Source: Vespa crabro (Eukaryota > Arthropoda > Insecta > Hymenoptera > Vespidae). Taken from it: a stretch of 64,000 nucleotides of DNA. Below, in pieces: positions 40,203-53,965 of this stretch; within the stretch, counting starts at the first letter, position 1, and each line of letters opens with the position of its first letter. The notes beneath the pieces are model-generated. The model had not been told where the DNA came from, ran no database searches, and saw only the letters and a program-made list of their open reading frames with translations. The DNA is taken from NCBI RefSeq assembly GCF_910589235.1, contig NW_025813595.1:3968001-4032000 (forward strand). Direction: 5' to 3'. The translations under genes and the position numbers were made by a program.

Positions 40203-41544
40203 ATAGTAATAAAAAAAATAACGATAAAAACGATATTAACGATAATAACAATAATAATAATGATAATAACGATAATAATAATAGCAATAATAATGATTTT
40301 TAATGTCTAGAATGATAAGAATAATAACATTTATAACCATTATAACATTATCAACGATAATAATAATAATGACATTAATAATAATAATCATAATAAACAT
40401 ATTAACATTAATTTCAACAAAAATAAATCTAAAAATAAAAATAATAATAATAGTAACCAAAAAAACGATAATATCGATAATAACGATTATAATAATAACG
40501 ATAGTAACGATAATAAAGATAATAACGACAATAATATTAACGATAATATCTACATTATTGATAATATTAACTACGATAATTTTGATAATAACGAAAATAA
40601 AATTAATAACAATAAAGATAATATCAATATTAACGATAATATTGATAATAACTATAATAACAAAAAAAATAATATTAATAATTACATTAATAACAATAAT
40701 AGGCATAAAGACGATTTTAACGAAAATAATAATAACGATAATAACAATAATATCGATAATATTAATATCAATATTTACGATAATTTGGATATTAATTATT
40801 GTTATAATAACAATAGTAACGATCATAAAGATGATAGCGACTATAATAATAACGATAATACCGATATTAATAATAATAATATTAATGTTAGTAACAATAA
40901 TAATGATAACGATGTTCATAATAGTTATAATAAAAACGAATACAACGTTACTAACGATATTAGTGATAATAACGATAATAACGATAATAAAAGGTACAAT
41001 AACAACGATATTAACATAAATATTAATAACAATTGTACCGTTAACAACGATAATAAAAAAAATTATAATAATAATAATAACGAAAGTAAAGATAATAACA
41101 ATAACAATAATTACATTAATAGTGATAATATCAATTATAATAATAATATTAACGATAATATAAGTCATAATATTAATAGTAATAACATTAAAAACGATAA
41201 TAACGATAATAAAGATAATAACAATAATAATAATAATAATATTAATATCAATAATAACAATAATAACGTTAGTAACGATAATAACGATAATAAAAATAAT
41301 AACCATAATAACGATAATAACGGTAATAAAAAAAAATAATAACGATTTTAACGAAAATAGTGTTAACAATTGTAACGAAAACAACGATAACAACATTAAT
41401 AATAATAATAATAATAGCGAAGATAAGTATGATAACGTTGAAAACTATAATATTAATAATAATAATATCGATAATAACGATTCTAATGATAATAATAATA
41501 CTAAAAATAACGATAATAACGATATTAATGCCAATAACGATAAT
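40203..41544 (+). repeat. Unassigned degenerate array
   Basis: 40300-40345 (TTTTTAATGTCTAGAATG, AACATTTATAACCATTATAA) departs from consensus. From 40360 the array is regular. The overlapping open frames (plus 40303-41019, minus 40236-41396) are both products of the repeat. No copy was recognised. Confidence 0.75.
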
Positions 41545-41735
41545 AACGATAATTACGATAATATCGATAATAATATTAACATTATTAACGTTCATAACGA
41601 TAACAGTAATAATAATAATAACATGTATAACGATAATAACGATAATAATAATACTAACAGTAACAATAATAACGATAATAACTATAACAACGATGATAAT
41701 AATAACGATAATAATTTTAATAACGATAATAACGA
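41545..41735 (+). repeat. Higher-order block O, copy 2
   Basis: ATTAACATTATTAACGTTCA, CAGTAATAATAATAACATGT and AATTTTAATAACGATAA match 38795-38985. The copies are only 2.75 kb apart, among the shortest distances between matching higher-order blocks noticed. Confidence 0.87.
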
Positions 41736-41927
41736 TACTAACGAAAATAACGATAATAATAATAATAAGAATAAAAATAAAAACAAAATAACAATGATTA
41801 TTAGAACAATAATAACGATATTAAGGATAATAACGATAATGATAATAACAATAATGACGATAACAACGGTAGGAACGATAATAGTAATCTTAATAATAAC
41901 GAAAATAAGGATAATGACGATAACAAC

Positions 41928-41960
<33 letters not shown>

Positions 41961-42174
41961 GAAAGTAAAGATATTAACGATATTAACGATAATAACAATA
42001 ATATCGATAAGAATAATACGATTATAACGATTACAGTAATAATAATAATATCGATAGTAACAAAAGTAAAGATAATGATGATAAAAAAAAATAATAATAA
42101 CGATAAAAACGATGTCAACGATAACAGCGATAATAATGTTAATAACAATAATAATAACAATAATAACGATAATA
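41736..42174 (+). repeat. Unassigned degenerate array
   Basis: Regular variants. ATTATTAGAACAATAATAAC near 41798 and AACGGTAGGAACG near 41865 deviate slightly. No partner was recognised. Confidence 0.75.
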
Positions 42175-42423
42175 ACAATTATAGTGAGAACATTAATATT
42201 GATAATAACGGTAATAACTATAATAATAATAATAACATTATTAATGATAATAACTATAAAAACGATATCAAATCGATAATAAAAATATATATAATAATAA
42301 CGAAAATAGAGATAATCACGATGAGAACGATAATAATAATAATAATGATAATGATAATAACGATAATAACGAGAATAACCATAATATCGATAATAATAAC
42401 AATAATAACGATAATAACGATAA
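42175..42423 (+). repeat. Higher-order block J, copy 2
   Basis: GAGAACATTAATATTGATAA, GATATCAAATCGATAATAAA, AATAGAGATAATCACGATGA and GAGAATAACCATAATATCG match 14957-15170. Confidence 0.87.
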
Positions 42424-43379
42424 TAACAATTATAATAGAAGTATTAATAATTATATTAAGAATAATAACAATAAAAACGATAATAACAATAAAAATAGTA
42501 GTAATATAAAAATTAATAATTATAATAACGATAAAAACGATTTTAACGATAATAATAATGACGATAAATAGGATAATATTGATAATAATAATAACAATAT
42601 TATCGATAATATCGATTATAATAATAACATTAATAACTATACTTACGAAATTAACGATTATATCGATATTAAAAATAAGAGTAATAATAACCAAAATAAA
42701 GACATTAACGCCACAATAATAATAATAATAATAACGATAATTACGGTAATAACGATAGAAATAATAGAAAAATAACTATAATAACAATAATAATGTTAAA
42801 AAAGATAAAAAAGATAATATCGTTAATAATAATAACGATATTAACGATAATATTGACAATATTAAAGATAATAAAGATAATAATGTTAAAACAATAATAA
42901 TTATCATAATAATAATAGTAATAACGTTAATAACGATATTAAAAATAAAAATAATAATGATAATATAGATAATAATAAGAAAATTAATAACATTAATAAC
43001 GTTAATAACGATAATAACGGTAAAATAGTAGAATTGATAACTGTAATAACGATTAAAATGGAAATAATAATAATGACAATTTCGAAAGTAACGATAATAG
43101 CGGTAAAAACGATAATAAGTGATAATACTAGCAATGATAATAATGGTAATTTCGATGATAACAATAATCATAATAGTTATAATAGCATTATGACAATAAT
43201 AACGATAACAACAATGATAACGATATATAAAATAACGATAATAAAGACAATAATAATAACAATATTAATATCATTTATAACAATAATAACGATGATAACC
43301 ACAATGACGATAATAACGATAAAATCGATAATAATAATAATAATAATAACAGTAATAACGATAATACGTTAATAACGTC

Positions 43380-43425
<46 letters not shown>

Positions 43426-43560
43426 GTAATAATAGTAATAATAATACCGATAATAAAGATAATGACGACAATAATAATAATAATAATAATATTAATAATA
43501 ATAAAGATAATGACAATAATAACGATAATAATAATAATAATAACAATAATATTCACCACA
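42424..43560 (+). repeat. Higher-order block L, copy 3, with (ATA)15 tract
   Basis: AATAGAAGTATTAATAATTA, AAAAATAGTAGTAATATAAA, ACGATTTTAACG and GATAATATTGACAATATTAA (near 42848) match L at 22737 and 49340. A 45-base pure ATA run is at 43381-43425. L is followed by block G at 22.7 and 49.3 kb, but G is missing here. Confidence 0.83.
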
Positions 43561-45039
43561 TTAATAACAATAATAACGGTTATGTTGAGAATAATATTAA
43601 TAATATTAGCGATAATAATGATAATAACGATATAATCGATAATAATAATCACAATAATAACGATAATAACTACAGTAATGATAATAATAATAATAATTAT
43701 AACGATAATAACGATGATTTCGATAATAACAATATTAATAAGAGCGATAGTAACGTTAATAGTAATAACTATAATTTCGATATTAATGATATTAATGAAA
43801 ATAACTATAATAATAATAATAAATATAACAATAATAACGATAATAATGATAAAAATATTAACGATAATAAAGTTAGTTATAGCAATAATAATAACAATAA
43901 TAACCATAACAAAGATATCATTAATAACATAATTAACGATAATGCCGATAATAACGTTAATAATAATAATAATAAAAATTATAATAATAACTATAATAAC
44001 GATAATAATTATAATAACGATAATAACGATAATAACGATAATAACAATATTAGTAATAATAACCACGAAAATAACGATAATAACGATAACAATAATGATA
44101 ACATTTACAATATAAATAATTACAATAGTAACGATAATAACATTATGACGATAATAATAATAATAATATTAACGATAATAGCGATAATGAAGATAATAAC
44201 GACAATAAGGATAATAGCATTATAGTTATTAACGATAAAAAAGACAATAAAGATAATAACAATTAAAATTATAAAGATATTAATGAAAATAATGATAATA
44301 ATGATAATAAAGATAATAATAATATCGAAAATAACGACAATAGTAATAATAATAATAACGATAATAATTATAATAACGATAACATCGGTAATAATAAAAA
44401 CAATAATATCGAAAATAACGATATTAACGATATAATAATAATTATAATTTCGCTAATAAATTACGAAAATATCGGTAATAACCACGATAACGGGGAAATC
44501 GATAATTAACAATATAATCGATAATAACGATAATAAAGACATTAAATGTAATAATAATAACGATAATAACGATAATATCGATAATAATAATAGCGACAAT
44601 GACGACAAAAGTAATAATAATATAAATGTCATTAACGAAAATAACGATAATAGTAATTATAATAATAACGATAATAACGATAATAACGCATAATAATAAT
44701 TACAACAATAAAAATAGTAATAATAAAAATAATAACGATGATAACGATATTGACAATAATAATAAAAATATTTACAACGATATTAAGTATAATAACGATA
44801 TCATTGAGAATAATAAAAATAATATCGATAATAACGATTATAACGATAATAAAATTAATAATAATATCGATAATAGCGATAATAACAATAATAAAATAAT
44901 AATAGTAATAAAAATAAAGATAATATCGATATTAACGATAAATTCGATAATAATTATAACAATTATATCGATAAATACGATTAGAAATATAATACTATTA
45001 ACAATAATATCGCTGACAACTATAATAACGATAATTATA
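43561..45039 (+). repeat. Unassigned degenerate array
   Basis: AATATTCACCACATTAATAA near 43550 and AACCACGATAACGGGGAAAT near 44480 are the only notable deviations; GGGG is unusual in this array. The minus-strand open frame 43275-44066 is Ile/Val repeat translation. No gene. Confidence 0.75.
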
Positions 45040-45782
45040 ACAATTACATATAGATAATAAGGATTATAATGATAAGAACGAACATAACTATATAAAAGAA
45101 AATAACGGCAAATATAATAATAATAATAGCGAGAGTGACGATAATGACGATAATAACGATAATGATAATAATAAGGATTATAATAATATCGATAGTAACG
45201 ATAATGGTAATAATAATAATAATGATAATAACGATTATAAATATAATAATAATAACGATAAAAGCTATAAAAGCCATAATAATAATAATAACGATAATAA
45301 GGGTACTAACGATAACAACAATAATATATATATCAATAAAAACGATTATAACGATATTAACGATAATTGTGATAATAACAATAAGACCGATAGTAATCAT
45401 ACGATAATAACGAATACTGTAATGATAATATTATCGATAGTTTCAATAATAACGATAATGACGTTAATAATAAAAATAATAATAAGGTAATAACGATATT
45501 AATGACAAATACGATGATAATGATAATAACAATAATAATAAAAATAACAATTACAAAAGAAACGATAATAACTGTAAGAATGAGAACAATAATAACGATC
45601 ATAGCGTTAATAACGATAATAATAATAGCAATAATAGCGATAATATCATTAATAACAATAATCGTAATAATAACGATAATAGTGGTAATAACGCTGACAA
45701 CGATAATAATAATAATAGTAATAACTATAATAACGATATTAACGAAAATAAGGATAATAATAATAACAATAATAACTATAAT
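45040..45782 (+). repeat. Higher-order block M, copy 1
   Basis: AAGGATTATAATGATAAGAA, ACGAACATAACTATATAAA and AAATAACGGCAAATATAATA (45060-45120) match 61215-61285. Near 45580 GAGAACAATAATAACGATCA with AGCGTTAATAACG matches 61515-61545. A shorter related stretch is near 3100 and 55990. Confidence 0.82.
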
Positions 45783-46010
45783 AACGATTATAATGATAAT
45801 AACTATAATAATGATATTAACAATAAGAATAAAAGTAATAATAAAGACATTAAATTTATGAACGATAATAATGATAATAACGATACTAATAAAAATAATG
45901 ATAACAATAATAAAGAAAAAAACGATTATAATCATAATAACTATAATAATGATATTAACAATAAGAATAAAAGTAATAATAAAGACATTAACGTTATGAA
46001 CGATTATAAC
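45783..46010 (+). repeat. 138-bp tandem duplication
   Basis: AACGATTATAATGATAATAA at 45783 recurs (one substitution) at 45921. The stretch from 45801 through AATGATATTAACAATAAGAA to TAATAATAAAGACATTAA is repeated base for base from 45939. The second unit runs on into block D fragment 4. 138 is a multiple of 3 but not of 9. Confidence 0.9.
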
Positions 46011-46379
46011 GATAATAATATTAACAATAATAACGATAATAACTATATTAAAAATAACAATAATATACGATAACAAAGATAAAACAACAATAATAATAGT
46101 GTAACATAGCAAAATAAGGATAATAACGATAATAGCGACAATAATAATAATAATAATAACGATAATACCGATAATAACGTTAATAATTCTAGTAATAATA
46201 ACTATAATAACGGTAATAACTATTTTTATGAAAACAATAGTAACGATAAAATCGATAATGTCGATGATAATAATTATAATAACAGCGATAATAACGATAT
46301 TAACGATAATAACTATAATAATAATAGCAATATTTACGACAATAACGATATAAATGATAATAACGATAACAACGGACAC
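46011..46379 (+). repeat. Block D, partial copy 4
   Basis: AATAACTATATTAAAAATAA, ATACGATAACAAAGATAA, AATAATTCTAGTAATAA and GGTAATAACTATTTTTATGA follow the order of D at 3600-3840. A GTGTAACATAGCAAAATAAG stretch near 46100 replaces the GGAAAATATGG variant. Confidence 0.78.
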
Positions 46380-47014
46380 AAAATAATAATAATAGAAATA
46401 ATAAAGGTCATAACGATATTAAACATAATATCGTTAGTAATAATACTAATAATAACGATAATAACGATTATAATGATAATAACGTATATTACATTAATAG
46501 AAATAACAATAATAACGATAAATATAATATCGATAAATATAATTAACGATAATAATAGAACTAATAATAACAATGTAAACAATAATGACGATAATAACGA
46601 AATAACGATAATAACATTAGTAATAATAACAATAATAAAAATAATAACGATAATAATGACAATAATAATAGCAATATTCACATTAATACCGATAATAATA
46701 ATAATAACATCTATAACGACAATGACGATAAAAACGATAATAATAATAACGATAATATCGAAAATAGTAATAATAATAATAACGATAGATAAAATAATAA
46801 TGATAAGGACAATAATAATAATAATAATTATAAAGATTATAACGATAATTACAATAATAACGATAATAATAATAAAATTAATATCGATAAATACGTAAAT
46901 AACTATAGTAATAATAGCATTAATAACGACAATAACGATAATAATAATAATAATAGTAATAACAATATTAAGGATAATAACGATTATAACGATAATACTA
47001 ATAACGATGACAAC
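46380..47014 (+). repeat. Unassigned degenerate array
   Basis: Regular variants with ACGTATATTACATTAATAG near 46482 as a deviation. The minus-strand frame 46334-47098 is repeat translation. Confidence 0.75.
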
Positions 47015-47500
47015 GATAAAAACAATAATATTAATATTAATAATAACGAAAATAAGGATAATATCGATAACAACGATACTATTAATAATAATTATCAAGA
47101 TAATAACATAATTAACGATTATATCGATAAAATGATAATAACATTACTAATAATAATAAAAATAACAATAAAAACGATAAGAACACTAATAATGAGATGA
47201 ATATGAACGATAATAACAATAATAGGGATAATAATAATTACAATAATAACGATAACAACGACAATAACAATAAAAATAATAATAATAATAACGAAAATAA
47301 CGATAATAACGATGTCAACGATAATAATAATAACAATAATAAGGATAATAACGATGACAACGATAATTATAATAACAACAATAAAGATAATAACGACAAT
47401 GACAAATATACGGATTATAATAATACGATAATATCGATAATAGTAATAATAATAAGAACGATAATGAAGATAAAACGATAAAAATGATAATAACTATAAT
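47015..47500 (+). repeat. Higher-order block Q, copy 3
   Basis: ACAATAATATTAATATTAAT, AACGAAAATAAGGATAATAT, then TATACGGATTATAATAATAC at 47407 and GAACGATAATGAAGATAAAA near 47457. The GAACGATAATGAAG part is also at 63030, giving a partial fourth copy. Confidence 0.77.
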
Positions 47501-47733
47501 AACGATAATTGCAATAATAACTGTAATAATAATAGCAATATTATCGTTAATCATGATAATAAAGTTAATAACAATAATAACGAAAATAACAATGAAAATA
47601 GTTTTAATAATAAAGATATTAAAGATAGTAACGCTATGAACGATAATAATAATAACAATAATTACAACAAAACCATATTAATGATAATAACAATAATAAT
47701 AAATATAATAACGACATTAATAATAATAATAAT
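47501..47733 (+). repeat. Block N, copy 1: near-identical to 60556-60788
   Basis: Over 233 bp I count about five differences from 60556-60788 at a constant offset of 13055, with no indel. Shared variants include ATTATCGTTAATCATGATAA, GATAGTAACGCTATGAACG and ACAAAACCATATTAA. Other block pairs in the window differ far more and carry indels, so this is the most recent copy event seen. Confidence 0.93.
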
Positions 47734-48244
47734 AACAATAATAACGATAATAACAAAACTAATATAAAGAATAATAACGATTATAATGATAATAACGATA
47801 ATAATAATAGCAATAATGACAATGTTAACGTTAAGAACGAAAAAAATAAAACCTTAAATGACCATTATAACATTATCAATGATTATAATAATAATGACGT
47901 TAATAATAATCATCATAAAAAAGATATTAACGATAATAACTACAATAAAAATTATAACAAAATAATAATAATAATAGTATCCACAAGAACGTTAATATAG
48001 AAAATAACGATAGTAACGATAATATCGATCATATTAAAAACAATATTATTGATAAGATCGATAATAATAATAATAATAATAATAACGATAATATCGATAG
48101 TAAAAATAATAGTGATAATAAAGTTAGTAAAGATAATAACTATAATATCGACTATAACAATAATAATAATTACGATAATCACTATATATACGATAATGAC
48201 GATAATATTAATAACGATAATAACGCTAATAACGTAAATAACGA
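47734..48244 (+). repeat. Unassigned array with AAAACCTTAAATGACC near 47850
   Basis: Regular variants. 47825-47880 (TAAGAACGAAAAAAATAAA, ACCTTAAATGACCATTATAA) and 47970-48000 (AGTATCCACAAGAACG) deviate from consensus. No gene or partner was recognised. Confidence 0.72.
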
Positions 48245-49020
48245 CAATAATAATAGAAATAATAACAATAACAACGACAATAGAGATAATAACGATAATA
48301 TCGACATTATTAATAATAATGACAACAATAATTATGATAATAATGTTCGTAAAACTAATAAAAATAAAGATAATAACAATATTAACGATAATAACGATAA
48401 TATCGATAATAAAAATAATAATAGTAATAGCAATAATAACGATAGTGACGATAATAACTATAATAGCAATAATACTAATAACGATAATAACGCTAATAAT
48501 AATAATGATAATAACAATAAGGTCGATAATATTAATAACAATATTCTCGATAATTTCGATATTAATAATTGTAATCATAACAATAATAACGATCATAACG
48601 ATAATAGCAACTATAATAATAACGATAACAACGACATTAATAATAATATTATTACTGTAAGTAACAATAATATTGATAACGATGTTTATAATCGTAATAA
48701 TAATAACGTTTATAATGGTTCTGACGTTAATAATGATAATAAAAATAATAACCATAATAACGATAATAATAACATTATTACTATTAACAATAGTAACGAT
48801 AGTAACGGTAATAAAAACAACAATAATAACAATATTAAAGAAAATATTAATAACAATTGTAACGGAAACAACGATAACAGCATTAATTATAATAATAATA
48901 ATAGCGAATATAAGTATGATAACGGTGACACCTATAATATTAATAATAATAATAACGATAATAACCATAATAGTAGCACTGATAATAACGATAATAACGA
49001 TAATAATAATAATCGTATTA
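48245..49020 (+). repeat. Direct-orientation partner of the inverted segment
   Basis: Plus-oriented counterpart of 21848-22557, ending at AATCGTATTA (49011-49020). AACGGTGACACCTATAATAT near 48924 and GTTCGTAAAACTAATAAAAA near 48347 are diagnostic. Its orientation agrees with all its neighbours, so the 21.8 kb copy is the derived, inverted one. Confidence 0.88.
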
Positions 49021-49339
49021 AAGATAATAAACATAATAACGATACTAACGATAATAGCGAAAATAATAATGACAACAAAAACAATATTAACGGTAATAAG
49101 TATAAAAACAGTTATTATAATGACGGTAAAAACGATAAAAACGGTAATATTGATAATAACGATAATAGCAATATTAACAATGATAATAATAGCAATAATA
49201 AAGATAATAACGATGTAAAAGTTTCTAACGATAATAATATTTACAACAATAACGATAATAACGATTATGATGATAAGAACAATAATAATACTAATAATAA
49301 TAAAAATAATACCGACAACACGACAATCAGAATAATAAT
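49021..49339 (+). repeat. Array between the inversion partner and L copy 4
   Basis: AAAGATAATAAACATAATAA with ACTAACGATAATAGCG matches 21195-21240 and 32355-32395. AAGTTTCTAACGATAATAA near 49219 resembles 5008. AACACGACAATCAGAATAAT near 49317 deviates. Confidence 0.75.
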
Positions 49340-50380
49340 AGAAGTAATAATAACACTTTTACGAATAATAACTATAAAAACGAGAATAACAATAATAATA
49401 GTAGTAAAAAAAATAATAATTATAATAACGATAAAAACGATTTTAACGATAATAATAATGAGGATAAGTAGGATAATATCGATAATAATAATAACAATAT
49501 TAGCGATAATACCTATAATAATAATAGTAGTAATAATAACCATAATAAAGATTATAATTACACGATAATAATAATAATAATAGTAACGATAATAACGGTA
49601 ATATCGATACAAATAATAGAAAAATAAAATAATATCAATAATAGCGATAAAAAGTATAAAAACGATTATATCGATAATATAAAATACGATAATAACGTTA
49701 TTATCGATAATAATAATAACAATATTAACAATAATATCGATAATATTGACAACAATATTGACGATAATATCGATAATAATAATAATAATAATATCAGTAA
49801 TACCGGTAATAACCATAATATCGCTATTAATAATAATGATAATAATGATAATAACGATAGAAACAATAACAATATTAACGATAATATTGACAATATTAAA
49901 GATAATAATGATAATAATTTTAAAACGATAATAATTATCATAATTATAGTAGTAATAACGATAATAACGATATTAAAAATAAAAATTATAACGGTACAAT
50001 AGATAATAATAATAAAATTTATAACGTTAATAACGAGAATAACGATAATAACGGTAATAATAATAAAATTGATATCGCTAATAACAATAATAAAGGTACA
50101 ATATTATTGATAAGGACGATAATAATAATTATAATGGAAATAATAATAATTACAATATCGATAATAACTATAATAACGATAAAATGGATAATAATAATAA
50201 TAATAATAACATTAGTAATAATAATAATGTTAATTACGATAATAACGATAATAATAAGAGTTATAATAACATTATAACAATAATTACGAGATAAACGATA
50301 ATAACAATATCTATAATAACTGTAATAATGATAGTAACCATAATGACGATAATAACGATAATATCGATAATAATAATAAT
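49340..50380 (+). repeat. Higher-order block L, copy 4
   Basis: AGAAGTAATAATAACACTTT, AATAGTAGTAAAAAAAATAA, ACGATTTTAACG and GATAATATTGACAATATTAA near 49881 parallel 22737-23470. It leads into block G as at 23.5 kb. Confidence 0.82.
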
Positions 50381-51080
50381 AATAGTAACAGTAATATCGA
50401 AAATAACAATAATCACGACAGTAATAATAATAATAATAATAATATCCATAATGCAGATAATGACGCCAATAATAATAATTATATAATATTAGTAATAATA
50501 ACGATAGTGACGATAATAATAATAGTATTAATAACAATATTAAAAATAATAACGATAATAACGATAATAACGATAATAATAATAATAATAACGACATTAT
50601 AACTATAATAAATATAATAACGATATGTTATTTACGATTTAGACGACAATAGTGGTAATAGAAATAACGATAATAACGATAATAGCGGCAACAAAAATTA
50701 TAATAATAAAGATAATAACGATATTATCGAAAATAAAGATAAAAGCTATAAGAATAATAATAATAAGAACAATATCAATGACAATAACGATAATAAACAT
50801 AATAACAGTAACGTTGACACGACAATAATAATATCAATATTAATAACGATAATAACGATAACAACAATAATAACGATAATAACTATATTAACGATATCAA
50901 TAATAACGAAAATATCGTTAATTTCAATATTAATAATAACAATATTAAAGATAATAACGATAATAATAATAATAATAACGACATTAATAACTATAATAAA
51001 TATAATAACAATATGGTATTAACGGTAAAAACGACAATACTAGTAACAATAATTACGATATTATCGAAAATAACGATAAT
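50381..51080 (+). repeat. Higher-order block G, copy 3, with 388-bp unit
   Basis: TATGTTATTTACGATTTAG at 50624 (a variant of the landmark) and TATGGTATTAACGGTAA at 51012 bracket 388 bp, the same length as the unit at 8541-8928. Inside, AAAGATAAAAGCTATAA and GATAACAACAATAATAACG match both other copies. Confidence 0.88.
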
Positions 51081-51667
51081 AATAATAACAGTAATAATGA
51101 TAATAACGATAGAGCGATTAATAATAATAATAATAATAATAATATTGTAAGATAAAATAATAATAAGATAAAATAATAATAATATTAACGATTACAACGA
51201 AAATAATGATAATAATCATTAATATATGATAATAAAATATCAGAAATAACAACAATAACGATATAAACGATATTAACGTTAAGAATAGTAACGATAATAA
51301 CGATAAAATTGATAATAAAAATAACAATATTTACGATAATATCGATAATAGTAATAATAATAATAATATTAACGATCATAACGATTATAGCGATAATATT
51401 AATAAAGATAATAACGATAATAAGAAAAATAATAATATCGATGGCAACAATAATAATTATAATGATGATTATATTAGTAATACTAATAACGATTACAACG
51501 ATAATAACGATAATAATAAAAAAATTAATAAGGACAATTACGTTAATAACTAAAATAATAATAGCAATAATATTTATAAAAACGATAATAATGATAATAA
51601 AAGTAATAACAATAATAACGATAACAATATTAATAACAATAATAACGATTATAATGTAAATAACGAT
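51081..51667 (+). repeat. Unassigned degenerate array
   Basis: 51110-51260 is slightly irregular (GATAGAGCGATTAATAA, ATTGTAAGATAAAATAATAA, TCATTAATATATGATAA). The rest is regular with no recognised partner. Confidence 0.72.
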
Positions 51668-51730
51668 AATGTAATACCGGTATATCAACAAGTACCAATA
51701 ATATTAATAAAAATAATAACGTCAAAGCGA
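51668..51730. other. Non-repeat junction at the left edge of A copy 2
   Basis: GTAATACCGGTATATCAACA with AGTACC, then AACGTCAAAGCG, interrupts the array for about 60 bases and ends where alignment to base 1 of the window begins (51731). Since base 1 is the window edge, homology may extend further left outside, so this may or may not be the true block boundary. No known element is recognised. Confidence 0.65.
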
Positions 51731-53665
51731 TATTAACGATAATCACCTTTATTCTGATAACAATATTAACAATAATAACGATAATAACGATTGTAATGAT
51801 AATAATATTAACAATAATATCGATAAATACAATCATACCGATAATTATAATAATAGTAATATCGATAATAAGGAAAATTAAGAGAAAAAACGGTAATAAC
51901 GAATATAACGATAATAACGGTAATAATTATAACAATAATGACGATAATAACGATAATTACGATACTAATTATAATGACGATAATAATTATAATATTAATA
52001 ACAATAAAAACGATAGGAAAGATAATGAAGGTAGTAATAATAACTATAATTACGACAATAGTAATAATAATGACGATAATAACGATATTAGCGATTATAA
52101 CAATAATGATTATAAAGAAAATAACGAAATTGACCATAATAACGATAATGGTGATAATAAACATAATAATAATAATAATAGTAACAACAATAACGATAAT
52201 TACAATAATAATAACAACAGCAATAACGGTAATACCGATAATAACGATTATAATAATAACAGTGATAACGATAATAACGATAATTACGATTATAATAATT
52301 AACGAAAACAGTAATAATAATTATATCGGTAATAACAATAATAACAATAATAATAATAACAATAAAGAATATAATAAAGAAATCAACGATAGTAATTGTA
52401 ATAATAAAATAATAATAACGATACTAACGATAATAACGATATTAACGATATTATCGATAATATTAACAAAAATAATAACTATAATGACGACAATAACGAT
52501 AATAACGATATTAATAATAACAATTGTAACGATACTATCGATAATAATAATTAAAATATTAACGATAATATCGATATTAATAATAATAATAATTACGATT
52601 ATGACGATAATAACGATAATAACGATTATAATAATAACGACAGTAACGATAATAACGATAATAATAATAATATTAATAAAGACAATAACGGTATTAATGA
52701 CAAAAACGATAATAATGATAACAATACAAATTATAATAATATTAATAATAATATCGACGATAATAACAATAATAATAAGAAGAACAATAAAGATAATAAC
52801 GATAATAACCATAAAAATTATGTTAATAATAACGATAATAACGTTATTAGTAGTAATAATAATAATAACAATAATAAAAGCGTTAATGATGCTAAAAACA
52901 ATAAACATAGTAACGGTATTAGAAATTATAATAATGACGATAATAATGGTAATAACGATAATTATAATAACACTAAAAACAATAATAATAATAAAAACAA
53001 TAAAGATAATAACGATAATAATAATGAAATAATAACAGTAATAAGGATAATAACAATAATATTAATAATAAAATTAAGGATAATAATGATTATAAATATA
53101 TTGATAATAACGAAAATAATAATAATAATAATATCAATGATAAAGATAATAATGATACAAACAATAATAATAATAATAATAATAAAAATAATAATAATAG
53201 TAATAACCATAGTAATGATAATAACGATAATAATAATAACATTAATATCGATAATAACGATTATAACGATAATAATAATACTAATAATAACAAAAATAAC
53301 AATAATAATCATAAAAAATATAATACCATTAATGATGATAATCACGATATTAACGAAAATAAAATAGTAATAAAAATAATATCGATAATTAAGCTAAGAA
53401 CGATAATAAAAATAATAATAATAACAATAAAAACTATAATAACGATAATAAAGATAATTATAATAACGATAATATCGATAATATTAATAATAATTATAAC
53501 GATAATAACGATAATAACGATAATAGTAGTAACAATAAAACGATAATAACCATAATAATAATAATAAATATAATAATAACAACAAAAATAACTATAATAA
53601 TTGTAATAATAATAATAATATTAACAATAATAACGATAACAACTGCAATAGTGATAAAAGTAATA
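51731..53665 (+). repeat. Higher-order block A, copy 2
   Basis: Aligns with 1-1980 from its first base, offset 51730, with scattered substitutions and small indels. Shared details include the GGAAAATTAAGAGAAAAAAC string near 51875 and ATTATGTTAATAATAACG near 52816 (TTTATGTTAATAATAACG near 1131). Confidence 0.87.
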
Positions 53666-53965
53666 AAAATAAAATAGAAAATAAAGATAATAGCGATGAC
53701 AACGATAATAATAATAACAATATTAACGATTGTAACGATAATAACGATTATACGGATTATTATAATAAAGATAATAACGATAATGGCAATAATACTAATA
53801 ACGATATTGACAATAATAACGATAATAATGGTAGTAACTATAGTATCGATGATAACAATAATAACGGTAATAATAATAACAATAATACCGATAATAACGA
53901 TAATAAATATAATAATAATAGTAATAATAAAGATTATAACAATAATAACGATTATAATGATAATC
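53666..53965 (+). repeat. Higher-order block A', copy 3
   Basis: AAAATAGAAAATAAAGATAA, GATGACAACGATAATAA and TATACGGATTATTATAATAA (53749) match 1981-2100. The later GTTTGCAATAA part seen in copies 1 and 2 was not found here. Confidence 0.78.
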
